Shown: piece after piece, positions 1-7,607 of the stretch
Layout of the letters: each line of letters starts with the position of its first letter
How positions within the stretch are numbered: position 1 is the first letter of the stretch
Assembly (NCBI RefSeq): GCF_026341035.1
Contig: NZ_JAPEOQ010000001.1
Coordinates: forward strand, 5,084,001-5,148,000
Reading direction: 5' to 3'
Source of the DNA: Streptomyces sp. NBC_01016
Lineage (GTDB): Bacteria > Actinomycetota > Actinomycetes > Streptomycetales > Streptomycetaceae
Length of the DNA: 64,000 bases
The notes under the pieces: model-generated
The model's input: the letters and a program-made list of their open reading frames with translations, nothing else
What the model was told of the DNA's origin: nothing
Databases searched by the model: none
Translations under genes and position numbers: made by a program

Positions 1-2
1 AG

Positions 3-269
3 TACGAGGCCGCCCACCGGGAGGTGCCTGAGGAACTCGTCGCCGCGATCCGGGCGGCGGGCGCCCGGAAGTGGACGATCTGGCGCAGCGGCACCGACCT
101 GTTCCACGTCATCGAGTGCGAGGACTACGCCCGCATGCTCGCCGAACTCGACAAGCTGCCGGTGAACATCGCCTGGCAGGCCCGCATGGACGAACTCCTC
201 GACGTCGCCCACGACTACTCCGCCGAAGGCGCCGACGCCGGACTGCCCGTCGCATGGGAGCTGCCGTGA
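3..269 (+). CDS. rhaM: L-rhamnose mutarotase, 5' end cut by window edge
   Basis: Open from the first in-frame codon (position 3) to TGA at 267-269, so the gene begins upstream of the window. The 88 visible residues fit the C-terminal part of L-rhamnose mutarotases, which interconvert the alpha and beta anomers of rhamnose in the cytoplasm. Seen: an HREV segment followed by an E..AAI..AGARKWTIW stretch, a LFHVIE strand, and the family-typical end VNIAWQARMDELLD. A GTG at 24 could start a shorter protein, but homology extends to its left. The stop codon overlaps the GTG of the next gene (GTGA), indicating translational coupling to the amidohydrolase. Confidence 0.8.
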   Translation, partial: YEAAHREVPEELVAAIRAAGARKWTIWRSGTDLFHVIECEDYARMLAELDKLPVNIAWQARMDELLDVAHDYSAEGADAGLPVAWELP

Positions 270-1129
270 CACCCGGAACAGTCGACGCGCACCACCACGT
301 CTGGGACCTCTCCGTACGCGACCAGGACTGGATCACCGGACCCGAACTCGCGCCGATACGCCGCACGTTCACCCTCGACAACCTGGCCCCCGACCTGCGG
401 GCGGCCGGTGTCGACGCCACCGTGCTCGTACAGACGGTCAGCGTCGCCGAGGAGACGCCCGAGTTCCTGGCGCTCGCCGAGCGCAGCGACCTCGTCGCGG
501 GGGTCGTCGGCTGGACCGATCTGACCCGGCCCGACGTCGGCGACACCCTGGAGCGGCTGCGGGAGCTGCCGGGCGGGCGGCACCTGGTGGGCATCCGGCA
601 CCAGGTGCAGGGCGAGCCCGACCCCGAGTGGCTGCTCCGCTCCGAAGTGCGGCGCGGGCTAGCCGCCGTCGCGGACGCCGGGCTCGTCTACGACCTGCTG
701 GTCCTGCCGCACCAGCTGCCGGCCTGCGTGAAGGCCGCCGCCGAACACCCCGAACTCACCTTTGTGCTCGACCACTTGGGCAAGCCGCCGATCGCATCGG
801 GGGAGCTCGACCCCTGGCGGGGCGACGTGCGCGCGCTCGCCGCGCTCCCCAACACCGTCTGCAAGCTCTCCGGCATGGTCACCGAGGCCGACTGGGCGGG
901 CTGGACCGTCGACGATCTGCGGCCGTACGCGGACACGGTCATCGACGCCTTCGGCCCCGCCCGCGTGATGTTCGGCTCCGACTGGCCGGTGTGCACGCTC
1001 GCGGCCACCTATCAACAAGTCGTCGACATATCACGGGAGTTGGTGGGCGGAGCGGACCCGCACATCTTCGGGGACACCGCCCGCCGCGTCTACCTCAGCC
1101 GGGTCGGCGGCAGGAACTCCCGTACGTAG
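266..1129 (+). CDS. Amidohydrolase, L-fuconolactonase/COG3618 type
   Basis: A 287-residue TIM-barrel hydrolase of the family that opens sugar-acid lactones (L-fucono- or L-rhamnono-lactone) and related cyclic compounds. Seen: the N-terminal metal-site motif VDAHHHVWD, the HLGKPP motif in the middle and GSDWPV near the C terminus, all characteristic of the family. The GTG at 266 overlaps the mutarotase stop and has GGGAG 5 nt upstream; an ATG at 254 is the alternative. Coupling to a rhamnose mutarotase suggests a role in deoxyhexose catabolism, although the exact lactone cannot be read from sequence. The 3' end overlaps the convergent membrane-protein gene by 40 bp. Confidence 0.85.
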   Translation: MTPGTVDAHHHVWDLSVRDQDWITGPELAPIRRTFTLDNLAPDLRAAGVDATVLVQTVSVAEETPEFLALAERSDLVAGVVGWTDLTRPDVGDTLERLRELPGGRHLVGIRHQVQGEPDPEWLLRSEVRRGLAAVADAGLVYDLLVLPHQLPACVKAAAEHPELTFVLDHLGKPPIASGELDPWRGDVRALAALPNTVCKLSGMVTEADWAGWTVDDLRPYADTVIDAFGPARVMFGSDWPVCTLAATYQQVVDISRELVGGADPHIFGDTARRVYLSRVGGRNSRT

Positions 1130-2499
1130 GTCCGCTCCCACCACGCCCCCGTCTCCCGCAGCTCCCGCCACGACGTGAAGCGGTAGCGGTACACGCGCGC
1201 CCGGATGTGCACGGGCGGCGCGTCGGCGGGGAAGGGGGAGTGGCGCAGCAGTCGCAGCGTGTCCCGGTCGCCCTCCAGGAGTCGCTCGACCAGGCCCTGG
1301 AACCAGGATCTGGCGTACGCGGGCGACAGCGCGGCGAACCACATCATCCAGTCGAGCCGCAGATGGTACGGCGCGAACTGGCGCGGCAGCCGGCGCGGAT
1401 CGCCCGGCTTCCCCTTGAACTCATAGGCCAGCCAGCCCGATTCGGGGCGCGGCACCTCCTCCGCCGTGCCCTCGATCACGATCTCCTGCCGGACCCGCCC
1501 GACCGAGCCGAACGCCCCGTACGTGTTGACCAGGTGCAGGGAGTCGTAGGAGCGGTTCATGGACTGGCGGCGCGAGAGCAGATTGCGCACCGGCCGGTAG
1601 CTGAGCGCCGCCACCCCCGCCGTGAGGGCGATGACCACGATCTCGTACCAGAGCGGCGCCTCGGGGAGCGCGGGCGGTGTGTGCAGCGCGGACAGGTCGA
1701 GCGCGGAGGCCGCCAGGGCGATCGCGAGCCAGTTCAGCCACGCGAAGTTGCCCGAGGCGACCAGCCACAGCTGAGTGACGATCATCAGGGCCGCCGCCCA
1801 GGTGGCGACCGGCTGCGGCGTGAAGAGGAGAAAGGGGACCGCCAGCTGGGTGACATGGTTGGCCGCGACCTCCACCCGGTGCAGCGGGCGCGGCAGGTGG
1901 TGGAAGAACCAGCTCAGCGGGTTCGGCATCGGCTGCGTCTCGTGGTGGAAGTCGAGGCAGGTCAGCTTCCGCCAGCACGCGTCGCCCCGAATCTTGATCA
2001 GTCCGGCCCCGAATTCCAGCCGGAACAGCACCCAGCGCAGCAGGAACAGCACCAGGACCGGCGGCGCCACCTCGTCGTTCCCCAGGAACACCGCCAGGAA
2101 GCCGACCTCCAGGAGCAGCGACTCCCAGCCGAAGCCGTACCAGGTCTGGCCCACGTTCACGATCGACAGATTCAGCGCCCACGGCACCAGCCACAGCAGC
2201 ATCGCCGCCCACAGCGGCACTAGCCCGTCCACCCCCGCGAGCAGCCCGGCCGCCACCACCGCGCCGCCCCACGCGCACCCGGCGAAGAACCGGTCCGAGT
2301 AGTGCAGGCGGAACAGCGAGGGCGCGGCCCGCCACGGCACGCGCGCCACGAACCGGGGGATCGGCGTCAGCCCGCGCTCCCCGAGCAGCGCCCTGAACTG
2401 GAGCGCCGCCGCCACGAACGCGACGAGGTAGAGCGCCGCGAGGCCCCGCTGGAACACCAGGCGTGCGAGCCAGTAGTCCGTAGCGTCGAACCAGTCCAT
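1090..2499 (-). CDS. Lipase maturation factor (LMF) family membrane protein
   Basis: A 469-residue polytopic protein with about ten hydrophobic segments in the first 310 residues and a soluble C-terminal domain. Seen: the family motifs DWFDATDYW at the start, GFGWESLLLEVGF, FGAGLIKIRGDACW and MPNPLSWFFHH, and a C-terminal domain with EFKGKPGD and HLRLDWMMWF. Vertebrate LMF1 helps lipases fold in the ER; the bacterial role is unknown. The ATG at 2499 begins the conserved region; longer in-frame extensions upstream run into the divergent phosphatase gene and show no family similarity. The 76-bp gap to the divergent gene probably holds both promoters. Confidence 0.85.
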   Translation of the reverse strand: MDWFDATDYWLARLVFQRGLAALYLVAFVAAALQFRALLGERGLTPIPRFVARVPWRAAPSLFRLHYSDRFFAGCAWGGAVVAAGLLAGVDGLVPLWAAMLLWLVPWALNLSIVNVGQTWYGFGWESLLLEVGFLAVFLGNDEVAPPVLVLFLLRWVLFRLEFGAGLIKIRGDACWRKLTCLDFHHETQPMPNPLSWFFHHLPRPLHRVEVAANHVTQLAVPFLLFTPQPVATWAAALMIVTQLWLVASGNFAWLNWLAIALAASALDLSALHTPPALPEAPLWYEIVVIALTAGVAALSYRPVRNLLSRRQSMNRSYDSLHLVNTYGAFGSVGRVRQEIVIEGTAEEVPRPESGWLAYEFKGKPGDPRRLPRQFAPYHLRLDWMMWFAALSPAYARSWFQGLVERLLEGDRDTLRLLRHSPFPADAPPVHIRARVYRYRFTSWRELRETGAWWERTYVREFLPPTRLR

Positions 2500-2574
2500 G
2501 CCACCAGTGTGTGCCCCGTTTCCCGCCAAGGTCACGACGTGCGGGCGAAGGGGGCTCGGCCTAGCGTGGGGCCC

Positions 2575-4677
2575 ATGGGCGCGGGTAACGGGGGCGGCGA
2601 GGAGTCCGGGAACGCCCCAGGCGGGGAGGGCCCGGAGGACTCCCCACGCGGATTTCTGGAGGCCTACGGCCGGGGCCTGCGTATGGGCAGCTTCGACTGG
2701 GACCTCGACACCGGCCTCATGGCGATGGACGCCCAGGCCCACGAGGTCTTCGACCTGCGCCCCGAGGAGTACGACGGCAACCCGGAGACCCTGGCCCTGC
2801 GGGTGCCGGTCAGTGAGGGCGGGCGGCTCGACAGCCTCGTGGCGAGGGCCCTGAAGAGCGGCGAGGAGACCTACGGGACGTACTTCCGCATCCGCACCCG
2901 CACGGGCGAGATGCGCTGGACCCACACGCGCGGCTACATCCGACGCGACGAGCACGGCCGCCCGCGCCGCATCGTGGGCATCGTCCGCGACGCCACCGAC
3001 GAGCTGAACGACGCCACCGTGCACGCCGAGCGTGAGGCCCGGCGAGCCCTCCGGAGCGGCGACACCGGCGTCGTGCAGAACACCACGGCCGCCCTCGCGC
3101 ACGCCCGCACCGTCCAGGACGTCATCGACGTGCTGCGCGACACCCACGGCGTCGACCAACGCGGCTCGGCCAGCTTCGTCATGGGCCTCGTCAGGTCCGG
3201 GCGCATCCACCTCGTCGCCGAGGGGCCCCAGGGCACCTTCGTTCCGGGCATCCACACCACCCGCGTCGACGACCCGTATCCGATGAGCGAGGCCGTGCGC
3301 ACCCTCCAGCCCCGCTTCATCGAGTCACCGCAGGAGTTCGCCGCCGACTACCCCGAGCTGTGGCCGCGGATCGCCCACATGGAGATCACCTCGGCCGCCT
3401 ACCTGCCGCTCATCGCGCAGGCCAGGCCCATCGGCGTCGTCGGCCTGCTCTTCCACGACCGCCAGGGCTTCACGGACTCCGAGCGCAACGTCATGGTCGC
3501 GCTCGGCAGCAGCATCGCGCAGAGCCTCCAGCGCGCCATGTTCTACGAGCAGGAGAAGGACCTCGCCCAGGGCCTCCAGCAGGCCATGCTGCCGCGCACC
3601 ATCCCGAACGTGCCGGGCGCCGACCTCGCCGTCCGCTACCGCGCGGCCTCGCTCGGCCGGGACATCGGCGGCGACTGGTACGACGTGATCCCGCTGCCCG
3701 GCGGCCGCGTCGGCGCGGTCATCGGCGACGTACAGGGACACGACACGCACGCCGCCGCCGTCATGGGCCAGCTGCGCATCGTGCTGCGCGCCTACGCAGC
3801 CGAGGGCCACACGCCCGCCACCGTCATGGCCCGCGCCTCCTCTTTCCTGCACGAACTCGACACCGACCGCTTCGCGACCTGCCTGTACGCGGAGGCCGAC
3901 CTGTCGACCGGCGTCGTCCAGCTCGTCCGGGCCGGACACCTCGACCCGCTGCTGCGCCTGACCGGCGGAAACTGCCGCAGGCTCGCGGTGGAGGGCGGGC
4001 TCCCGCTCGGCCTGTCGGCCGAGTTCGGGCGGCTCGAATACCCGGTGACCACCGCCGAACTCGACCCCGGTGAGGCGCTGGTGATGTGCACCGACGGCCT
4101 CGTCGAACAGCCGGGCGCCGACCTCGACGACGGGCTCCAGACCCTCACCACGCTCATCGGCACGGGCCCCGACGACCTCGACCTGCTCGCGGACCGGCTC
4201 GTCGCGTCGTGCGAGGAACGCGACGTCGAGGACGACGTGGCGCTGCTGCTCCTGCGCCGCCGCGGCGCGGGCGCGGTGCAGAGCGGCAGCCGACTCACCG
4301 AACACGTGCCGCCCGGCGACCCGGAGGCGCTGAAGGCCGCCCGCCACATGATCCGGCACGCCGTCCGCGCCTGGGGAGCGAAGGAGAACGCCGACGAGAT
4401 CGAACTCGTCGCCGACGAGATGATCACCAACGCCCTCATGCACACCGAAGGCCCCGCCATCGTCACCCTGCGCGTCCTCACCGGCGCCGACCGAAGACTC
4501 AGGGTCGACGTGGAGGACACCTCCAGCGCCCTGCCGCGCCGCCGCGAGGCGGGCGAGGACGGCGTATCGGGACGCGGCCTGTTCCTCGTCGACCAGCTCG
4601 CCGACGTGTGGGGCGTGGAGGCGCGCGGCGGGGGCAAGTGCGTCTGGTGCGAATTCGTGGTGCCCACGCGCGAGTGA
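2575..4677 (+). CDS. PAS-GAF-SpoIIE phosphatase with C-terminal anti-sigma-type ATPase domain
   Basis: A 700-residue cytosolic switch protein. A PAS fold (about residues 30-140, ending in a PAC-like segment with MRWTHTRGYI), a GAF domain (about 150-320), a PP2C/SpoIIE serine phosphatase (about 330-565; GGDWYD near 364 and GDVQGHD near 384) and a HATPase_c domain of the SpoIIAB/RsbW type (about 582-697; ADEMITNALMHT and GVSGRGLFLVDQL). Such proteins act on anti-anti-sigma factors, here with kinase-like and phosphatase activities possibly combined. The signal for the sensor domains is unknown. A -10 hexamer TAGCGT at 2562-2567 lies 7 nt before the ATG, suggesting a leaderless transcript. The nei-like gene follows after 13 nt. 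Confidence 0.9.
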   Translation: MGAGNGGGEESGNAPGGEGPEDSPRGFLEAYGRGLRMGSFDWDLDTGLMAMDAQAHEVFDLRPEEYDGNPETLALRVPVSEGGRLDSLVARALKSGEETYGTYFRIRTRTGEMRWTHTRGYIRRDEHGRPRRIVGIVRDATDELNDATVHAEREARRALRSGDTGVVQNTTAALAHARTVQDVIDVLRDTHGVDQRGSASFVMGLVRSGRIHLVAEGPQGTFVPGIHTTRVDDPYPMSEAVRTLQPRFIESPQEFAADYPELWPRIAHMEITSAAYLPLIAQARPIGVVGLLFHDRQGFTDSERNVMVALGSSIAQSLQRAMFYEQEKDLAQGLQQAMLPRTIPNVPGADLAVRYRAASLGRDIGGDWYDVIPLPGGRVGAVIGDVQGHDTHAAAVMGQLRIVLRAYAAEGHTPATVMARASSFLHELDTDRFATCLYAEADLSTGVVQLVRAGHLDPLLRLTGGNCRRLAVEGGLPLGLSAEFGRLEYPVTTAELDPGEALVMCTDGLVEQPGADLDDGLQTLTTLIGTGPDDLDLLADRLVASCEERDVEDDVALLLLRRRGAGAVQSGSRLTEHVPPGDPEALKAARHMIRHAVRAWGAKENADEIELVADEMITNALMHTEGPAIVTLRVLTGADRRLRVDVEDTSSALPRRREAGEDGVSGRGLFLVDQLADVWGVEARGGGKCVWCEFVVPTRE

Positions 4678-4690
4678 GAGGCTGACGGAC

Positions 4691-5554
4691 ATGCCGGAGC
4701 TCCCCGAGGTCGAAGCGCTCAAGGACTTCCTCACCGAGCACCTGGTGGGACGCGATATCGTGCGCGTCCTGCCGGTCGCGGTGAGCGTCCTGAAGACGTA
4801 CGACCCGCCGCCCACCGCCCTGGAGGGCCGCACCGTCACGGCCGTGGCGCGGCACGGCAAGTTCCTGGACGTGAGCACCGGGGACGGCCCCCACCTGGTC
4901 ACGCATCTGGCCCGCGCGGGCTGGCTGCACTGGAAGGAGCGCCTCCCCGACGGGCCGCCGAAACCGGGCAAGGGACCGCTCGCGCTGCGCATCGCCCTGG
5001 AGACCGGCGAGGGCTTCGACCTCACCGAGGCCGGGACCACGAAGAAGCTCGCCGTGTACGTGGTCGGCGACCCCGGGGACGTCCCCGGCATCGCCCGCCT
5101 CGGACCCGACCCGCTCGCGGACGACTTCGACGAGGCGGCTTTTGCCGAACTGCTGAAAGGCGAGCGGCGCCAGATCAAGGGCGCCCTGCGCGACCAGTCG
5201 CTCATCGCGGGCATCGGCAACGCCTACAGCGACGAGATCCTGCACGCCGCCCGCATGTCCCCGTTCAAACCGACGTCCGGGCTGAGCGCAGAGGACGTGC
5301 ACACGCTGTACGAGGCGATGCGCACGACGCTGACCGAAGCCGTCGAGCGCTCGCGCGGGGTCGCCGCCGGGAAGCTCAAGGCTGAGAAGAAGAGCGGGCT
5401 TCGCGTGCACGGGCGGGCCGGGGAGAAGTGCCCCGTGTGCGGGGACACGGTCCGCGAGGTCAGCTTCAGCGACAGCGCGCTCCAGTACTGCCCGACCTGC
5501 CAGACGCGCGGCAAGCCGCTCGCGGACCGGCGGATGTCACGACTGCTCAAATAG
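4691..5554 (+). CDS. Fpg/Nei family DNA glycosylase-AP lyase
   Basis: A 287-residue base-excision repair enzyme removing oxidised bases and nicking the abasic site. Seen: the catalytic N terminus MPELPEVE (Pro2 nucleophile, Glu3), the helix-two-turn-helix region with the motif LRDQSLIAGIGNAYSDEIL, and a complete C-terminal zinc finger with CPVC and CPTC pairs near residues 247-270. Whether it prefers 8-oxoguanine (Fpg) or oxidised pyrimidines (Nei) is not decidable here; the length and the finger fit both. It lies 13 nt after the SpoIIE-type gene with a GAGAGG-like ribosome site and is likely co-transcribed. It converges with the anti-sigma gene, leaving only 4 nt between them. Confidence 0.92.
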   Translation: MPELPEVEALKDFLTEHLVGRDIVRVLPVAVSVLKTYDPPPTALEGRTVTAVARHGKFLDVSTGDGPHLVTHLARAGWLHWKERLPDGPPKPGKGPLALRIALETGEGFDLTEAGTTKKLAVYVVGDPGDVPGIARLGPDPLADDFDEAAFAELLKGERRQIKGALRDQSLIAGIGNAYSDEILHAARMSPFKPTSGLSAEDVHTLYEAMRTTLTEAVERSRGVAAGKLKAEKKSGLRVHGRAGEKCPVCGDTVREVSFSDSALQYCPTCQTRGKPLADRRMSRLLK

Positions 5555-5558
5555 GGGC

Positions 5559-6212
5559 TCAGCGCATCGGGAGCGACAGCAGCGGCACCCCGTCGTCCGC
5601 CCGCACCTCGAACCGATCGAGGTCCGCGGGCCGCGCCGCCACCCCGCCGTCCAGCGCCACCTCGTCCCCGCGTACCGTCCACGTCCCCACCGTCTGCTCC
5701 GAACCGTCCCGGCCCACCGCGACCAGCTCGCACACCCGCGGCCCGCCCGAGTCCCGGACGTCCAGGCCCACTTGTGTTCCCCAGTCCCGGTCGTCCGCCG
5801 TCACGGTCGCCGCCACACCGGTCCCCGCGTCGTGGCCGCGCAGCGTCGCCGTGTGCCCGGGACCCGTACCGATCCCGGTGAGCAGCGCGACTCCCTGCCC
5901 CGTCGCCGCGAGCACCAGCACCGCCGCGACGGCCGCACCCCACAGCCGGCGCCGCGCCCTGCGGTGCAGCGCGCCGAGCCGATCCACGGCCCGGTCGAGG
6001 AACGTGGGCGCCGGGCGGGCGAACGCCTCCACACACGGCGGCGTCGCCCGCGCGTACACGGCCAACACACCGGTCGTGGGCGCCAGTTCACCGACCAGGG
6101 ACGCGCACGTGGCGCACTCGGGCAGATGGTCCTCGAAGCGGAAGCGTTCCGCGGGGTCGAGAACCCCCAGCGCGTAGGCGCCTACGTCGCGATGCCGTTC
6201 CAGGGACCACAT
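5559..6212 (-). CDS. Membrane-anchored zf-HC2 anti-sigma factor (RskA-like)
   Basis: 217 residues. The cytoplasmic N terminus has the anti-sigma zinc motif H-x3-C-x2-C (His29, Cys33, Cys36) within a RHRDVGAYALGVLDP...HLPECATC context; a single membrane helix lies at about 105-125, and a C-terminal extracytoplasmic domain of about 90 residues resembles RskA. It should bind an ECF sigma factor at the membrane and release it on an envelope signal. A GGAGGAAGG ribosome site precedes the ATG. No sigma gene is adjacent; the nearest ECF gene lies about 4.8 kb away (11060-11596), with the LytTR/symporter module in between. Pairing of the two is inference. Confidence 0.82.
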   Translation of the reverse strand: MWSLERHRDVGAYALGVLDPAERFRFEDHLPECATCASLVGELAPTTGVLAVYARATPPCVEAFARPAPTFLDRAVDRLGALHRRARRRLWGAAVAAVLVLAATGQGVALLTGIGTGPGHTATLRGHDAGTGVAATVTADDRDWGTQVGLDVRDSGGPRVCELVAVGRDGSEQTVGTWTVRGDEVALDGGVAARPADLDRFEVRADDGVPLLSLPMR

Positions 6213-6291
6213 GCCTTCCTCCGTCTGTCGGTTACCGGTACGCAGGAGGCGGCTGATTCATTCAAGCGACCGCGCGATTACACTCCGCGGC

Positions 6292-7035
6292 ATGTTGCGC
6301 GCACTGGCCGTCGACGACGAGGAACCCGCCCTCGCCGAACTCCTGTACCTCCTGCGGGCCGACCCGCGCGTACGCAGCGCCGAGGGCGCCACCGACGCCA
6401 ACGAGGCGCTGCGCCGCATCGGCCGCGCCCTGGAGGAGGGGCCCGGCGGGGACGGGGCCATCGACGTCCTCTTCCTCGACATCCAGATGGCGGGCCTGAC
6501 AGGACTCGACGTGGCGCGGCTGCTCGCGGGCTTCGCGCGGCCCCCGCTCGTCGTCTTCGTCACCGCTCACGAGGACTTCGCGGTGAAGGCCTTCGACCTG
6601 AAGGCCGTCGACTACGTCCTCAAGCCGGTGCGCCGCGAGCGCCTCGCCGAGGCCGTGAGCCGGGTCGCCGAACGCGTGGTCAGTGCCCCGCCCCCGGCCA
6701 CCGTCGCCGACCGCATCCCCGTCGAACTCGGCGGCATCACCCGGCTCGTGGCCATCTCCGACATCATCTACGCCGAGGCGCAGGGCGACTACGCGCGCCT
6801 GCACACGGAGGACGGCGTCAGCCACCTGGTGCGGATACCGCTCAGCACCCTGGAGGAACGCTGGCAGGAACTCGGCTTCGTCCGCGTCCACCGCAGCCAC
6901 CTCGTCGCCCTCCACCGCATCGACGAACTCCGCCTCGACGGCGGCGGAATGACGGTCCGGGTCGGCTCGGCGGAGATCGCGGTAAGCCGCAGACATGCGA
7001 GCCGGGTACGAGAACTGCTGATGCGCAGACCGTAG
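6292..7035 (+). CDS. LytTR-family response regulator
   Basis: 247 residues: a receiver domain (about 1-120, with the acidic pair in VDDEEPA, phospho-acceptor Asp63 in VLFLDIQMAG, Thr in FVTAHED and Lys in YVLKPV) and a LytTR DNA-binding domain (about 145-245). It is the natural partner of the LytS-type kinase at 9178, separated only by the two transport genes. The -10 hexamer TACACT at 6279-6284 is 7 nt before the ATG and no Shine-Dalgarno is visible, so the transcript is probably leaderless. By analogy with BtsSR/YehUT systems it probably controls the symporter in response to its substrate; that is inference. Confidence 0.9.
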   Translation: MLRALAVDDEEPALAELLYLLRADPRVRSAEGATDANEALRRIGRALEEGPGGDGAIDVLFLDIQMAGLTGLDVARLLAGFARPPLVVFVTAHEDFAVKAFDLKAVDYVLKPVRRERLAEAVSRVAERVVSAPPPATVADRIPVELGGITRLVAISDIIYAEAQGDYARLHTEDGVSHLVRIPLSTLEERWQELGFVRVHRSHLVALHRIDELRLDGGGMTVRVGSAEIAVSRRHASRVRELLMRRP

Positions 7036-7040
7036 CCTCT

Positions 7041-7119
7041 TCCGGCGCGGGTCGAGCAATTCAAGCTTCGGCGCGGGCCGAGCAAATCTAGCTCCGGCGC
7101 CGGTCCAGCAAAATCAAGC
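7041..7119 (+). repeat. Three imperfect 26-bp tandem units downstream of the LytTR gene
   Basis: Units at 7041-7066, 7067-7092 and 7093-7119 share the pattern TCCGGCGCGGGTCGAGCA followed by an AT-richer tail ending in AAGC or TAGC. The array runs directly into a copy of a dispersed intergenic element (next entry), whose first part resembles one more unit. It occupies the spacer between the response-regulator gene and the YjcH-like gene. Confidence 0.75.
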
Positions 7120-7167
7120 CCCTGCGGCGATTGAGCAGCGGGGTCCGGGGCAGAGCCCCGCGACCGC
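7116..7167 (+). repeat. Dispersed intergenic stem-loop element, copy 1
   Basis: About 50 bp beginning AAGCCCCTGCGGCGATTGAG and ending in a CCGCGACCGC tail, containing the perfect hairpin CGGGGC-AGA-GCCCCG (7146-7160). A near-identical copy lies at 23004-23055, between two convergent genes. The placement at gene 3' ends suggests a transcription terminator or mRNA 3'-end stabiliser that has been copied around the genome. Confidence 0.8.
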
Positions 7168-7229
7168 ACCCCCGTGGAACCGCGAGCCACCCCTTCCCCC
7201 AGCCCACCCCACCTGCCTAAACTCCGCCC

Positions 7230-7607
7230 GTGCCCGATCCCCCGCAACGCGAAACCGTGACCGGCGAACCCCGCCAACCCCCCGGCCCGGCAGGCCTCCG
7301 TACGCAATGGGAGATCGACGAACAGACCACCCTCGGCGCCGCCTACGTCCGCTCCCTCATGCGCAGCCAACTCCGCGCAGGAATCACCGCGTTCATGCTC
7401 CTCGCGGTCCCCGTCGCGGCCCTGCCGCTGTTCTTCGGCGCCCTGCGCAACGCACCCGTCCAATGGCTCGTCCTCGGCTTCGGCTGCTACCCCTTCCTCG
7501 TACTCATCGCCTGGTGGTACGTACGCCGCGCCGAGCGCAACGAGCGCGACTTCGCCGACCTCGTACGCGGCCGCCCGGCCGACGCGCACGACCACGGAGC
7601 GCCGTGA
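7230..7607 (+). CDS. YjcH/DUF485-like small membrane protein
   Basis: 125 residues with two membrane helices (about 55-72 and 80-97) and a basic/acidic tail with the WYVRRAERNERDF motif that resembles DUF485 proteins. DUF485 genes usually sit directly upstream of ActP-type acetate symporters, as here: the TGA (7605-7607) overlaps the GTG of the symporter gene. The role is unknown; an accessory subunit of the transporter is likely. The -10 hexamer TAAACT at 7218-7223 lies 6 nt before the GTG start, indicating a leaderless mRNA. The first 40 residues are proline-rich and poorly conserved in character. Confidence 0.75.
   Translation: MPDPPQRETVTGEPRQPPGPAGLRTQWEIDEQTTLGAAYVRSLMRSQLRAGITAFMLLAVPVAALPLFFGALRNAPVQWLVLGFGCYPFLVLIAWWYVRRAERNERDFADLVRGRPADAHDHGAP

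Noticed and set aside
2500..3255. N-terminal extension of the LMF-family gene
   Set aside because: It would overlap the divergent phosphatase gene by about 680 bp and has no similarity to the family; the conserved protein begins at 2499.
3325..5220. 631-codon minus-strand frame
   Set aside because: Opposite the SpoIIE phosphatase and nei-like genes; only compositional coding potential.
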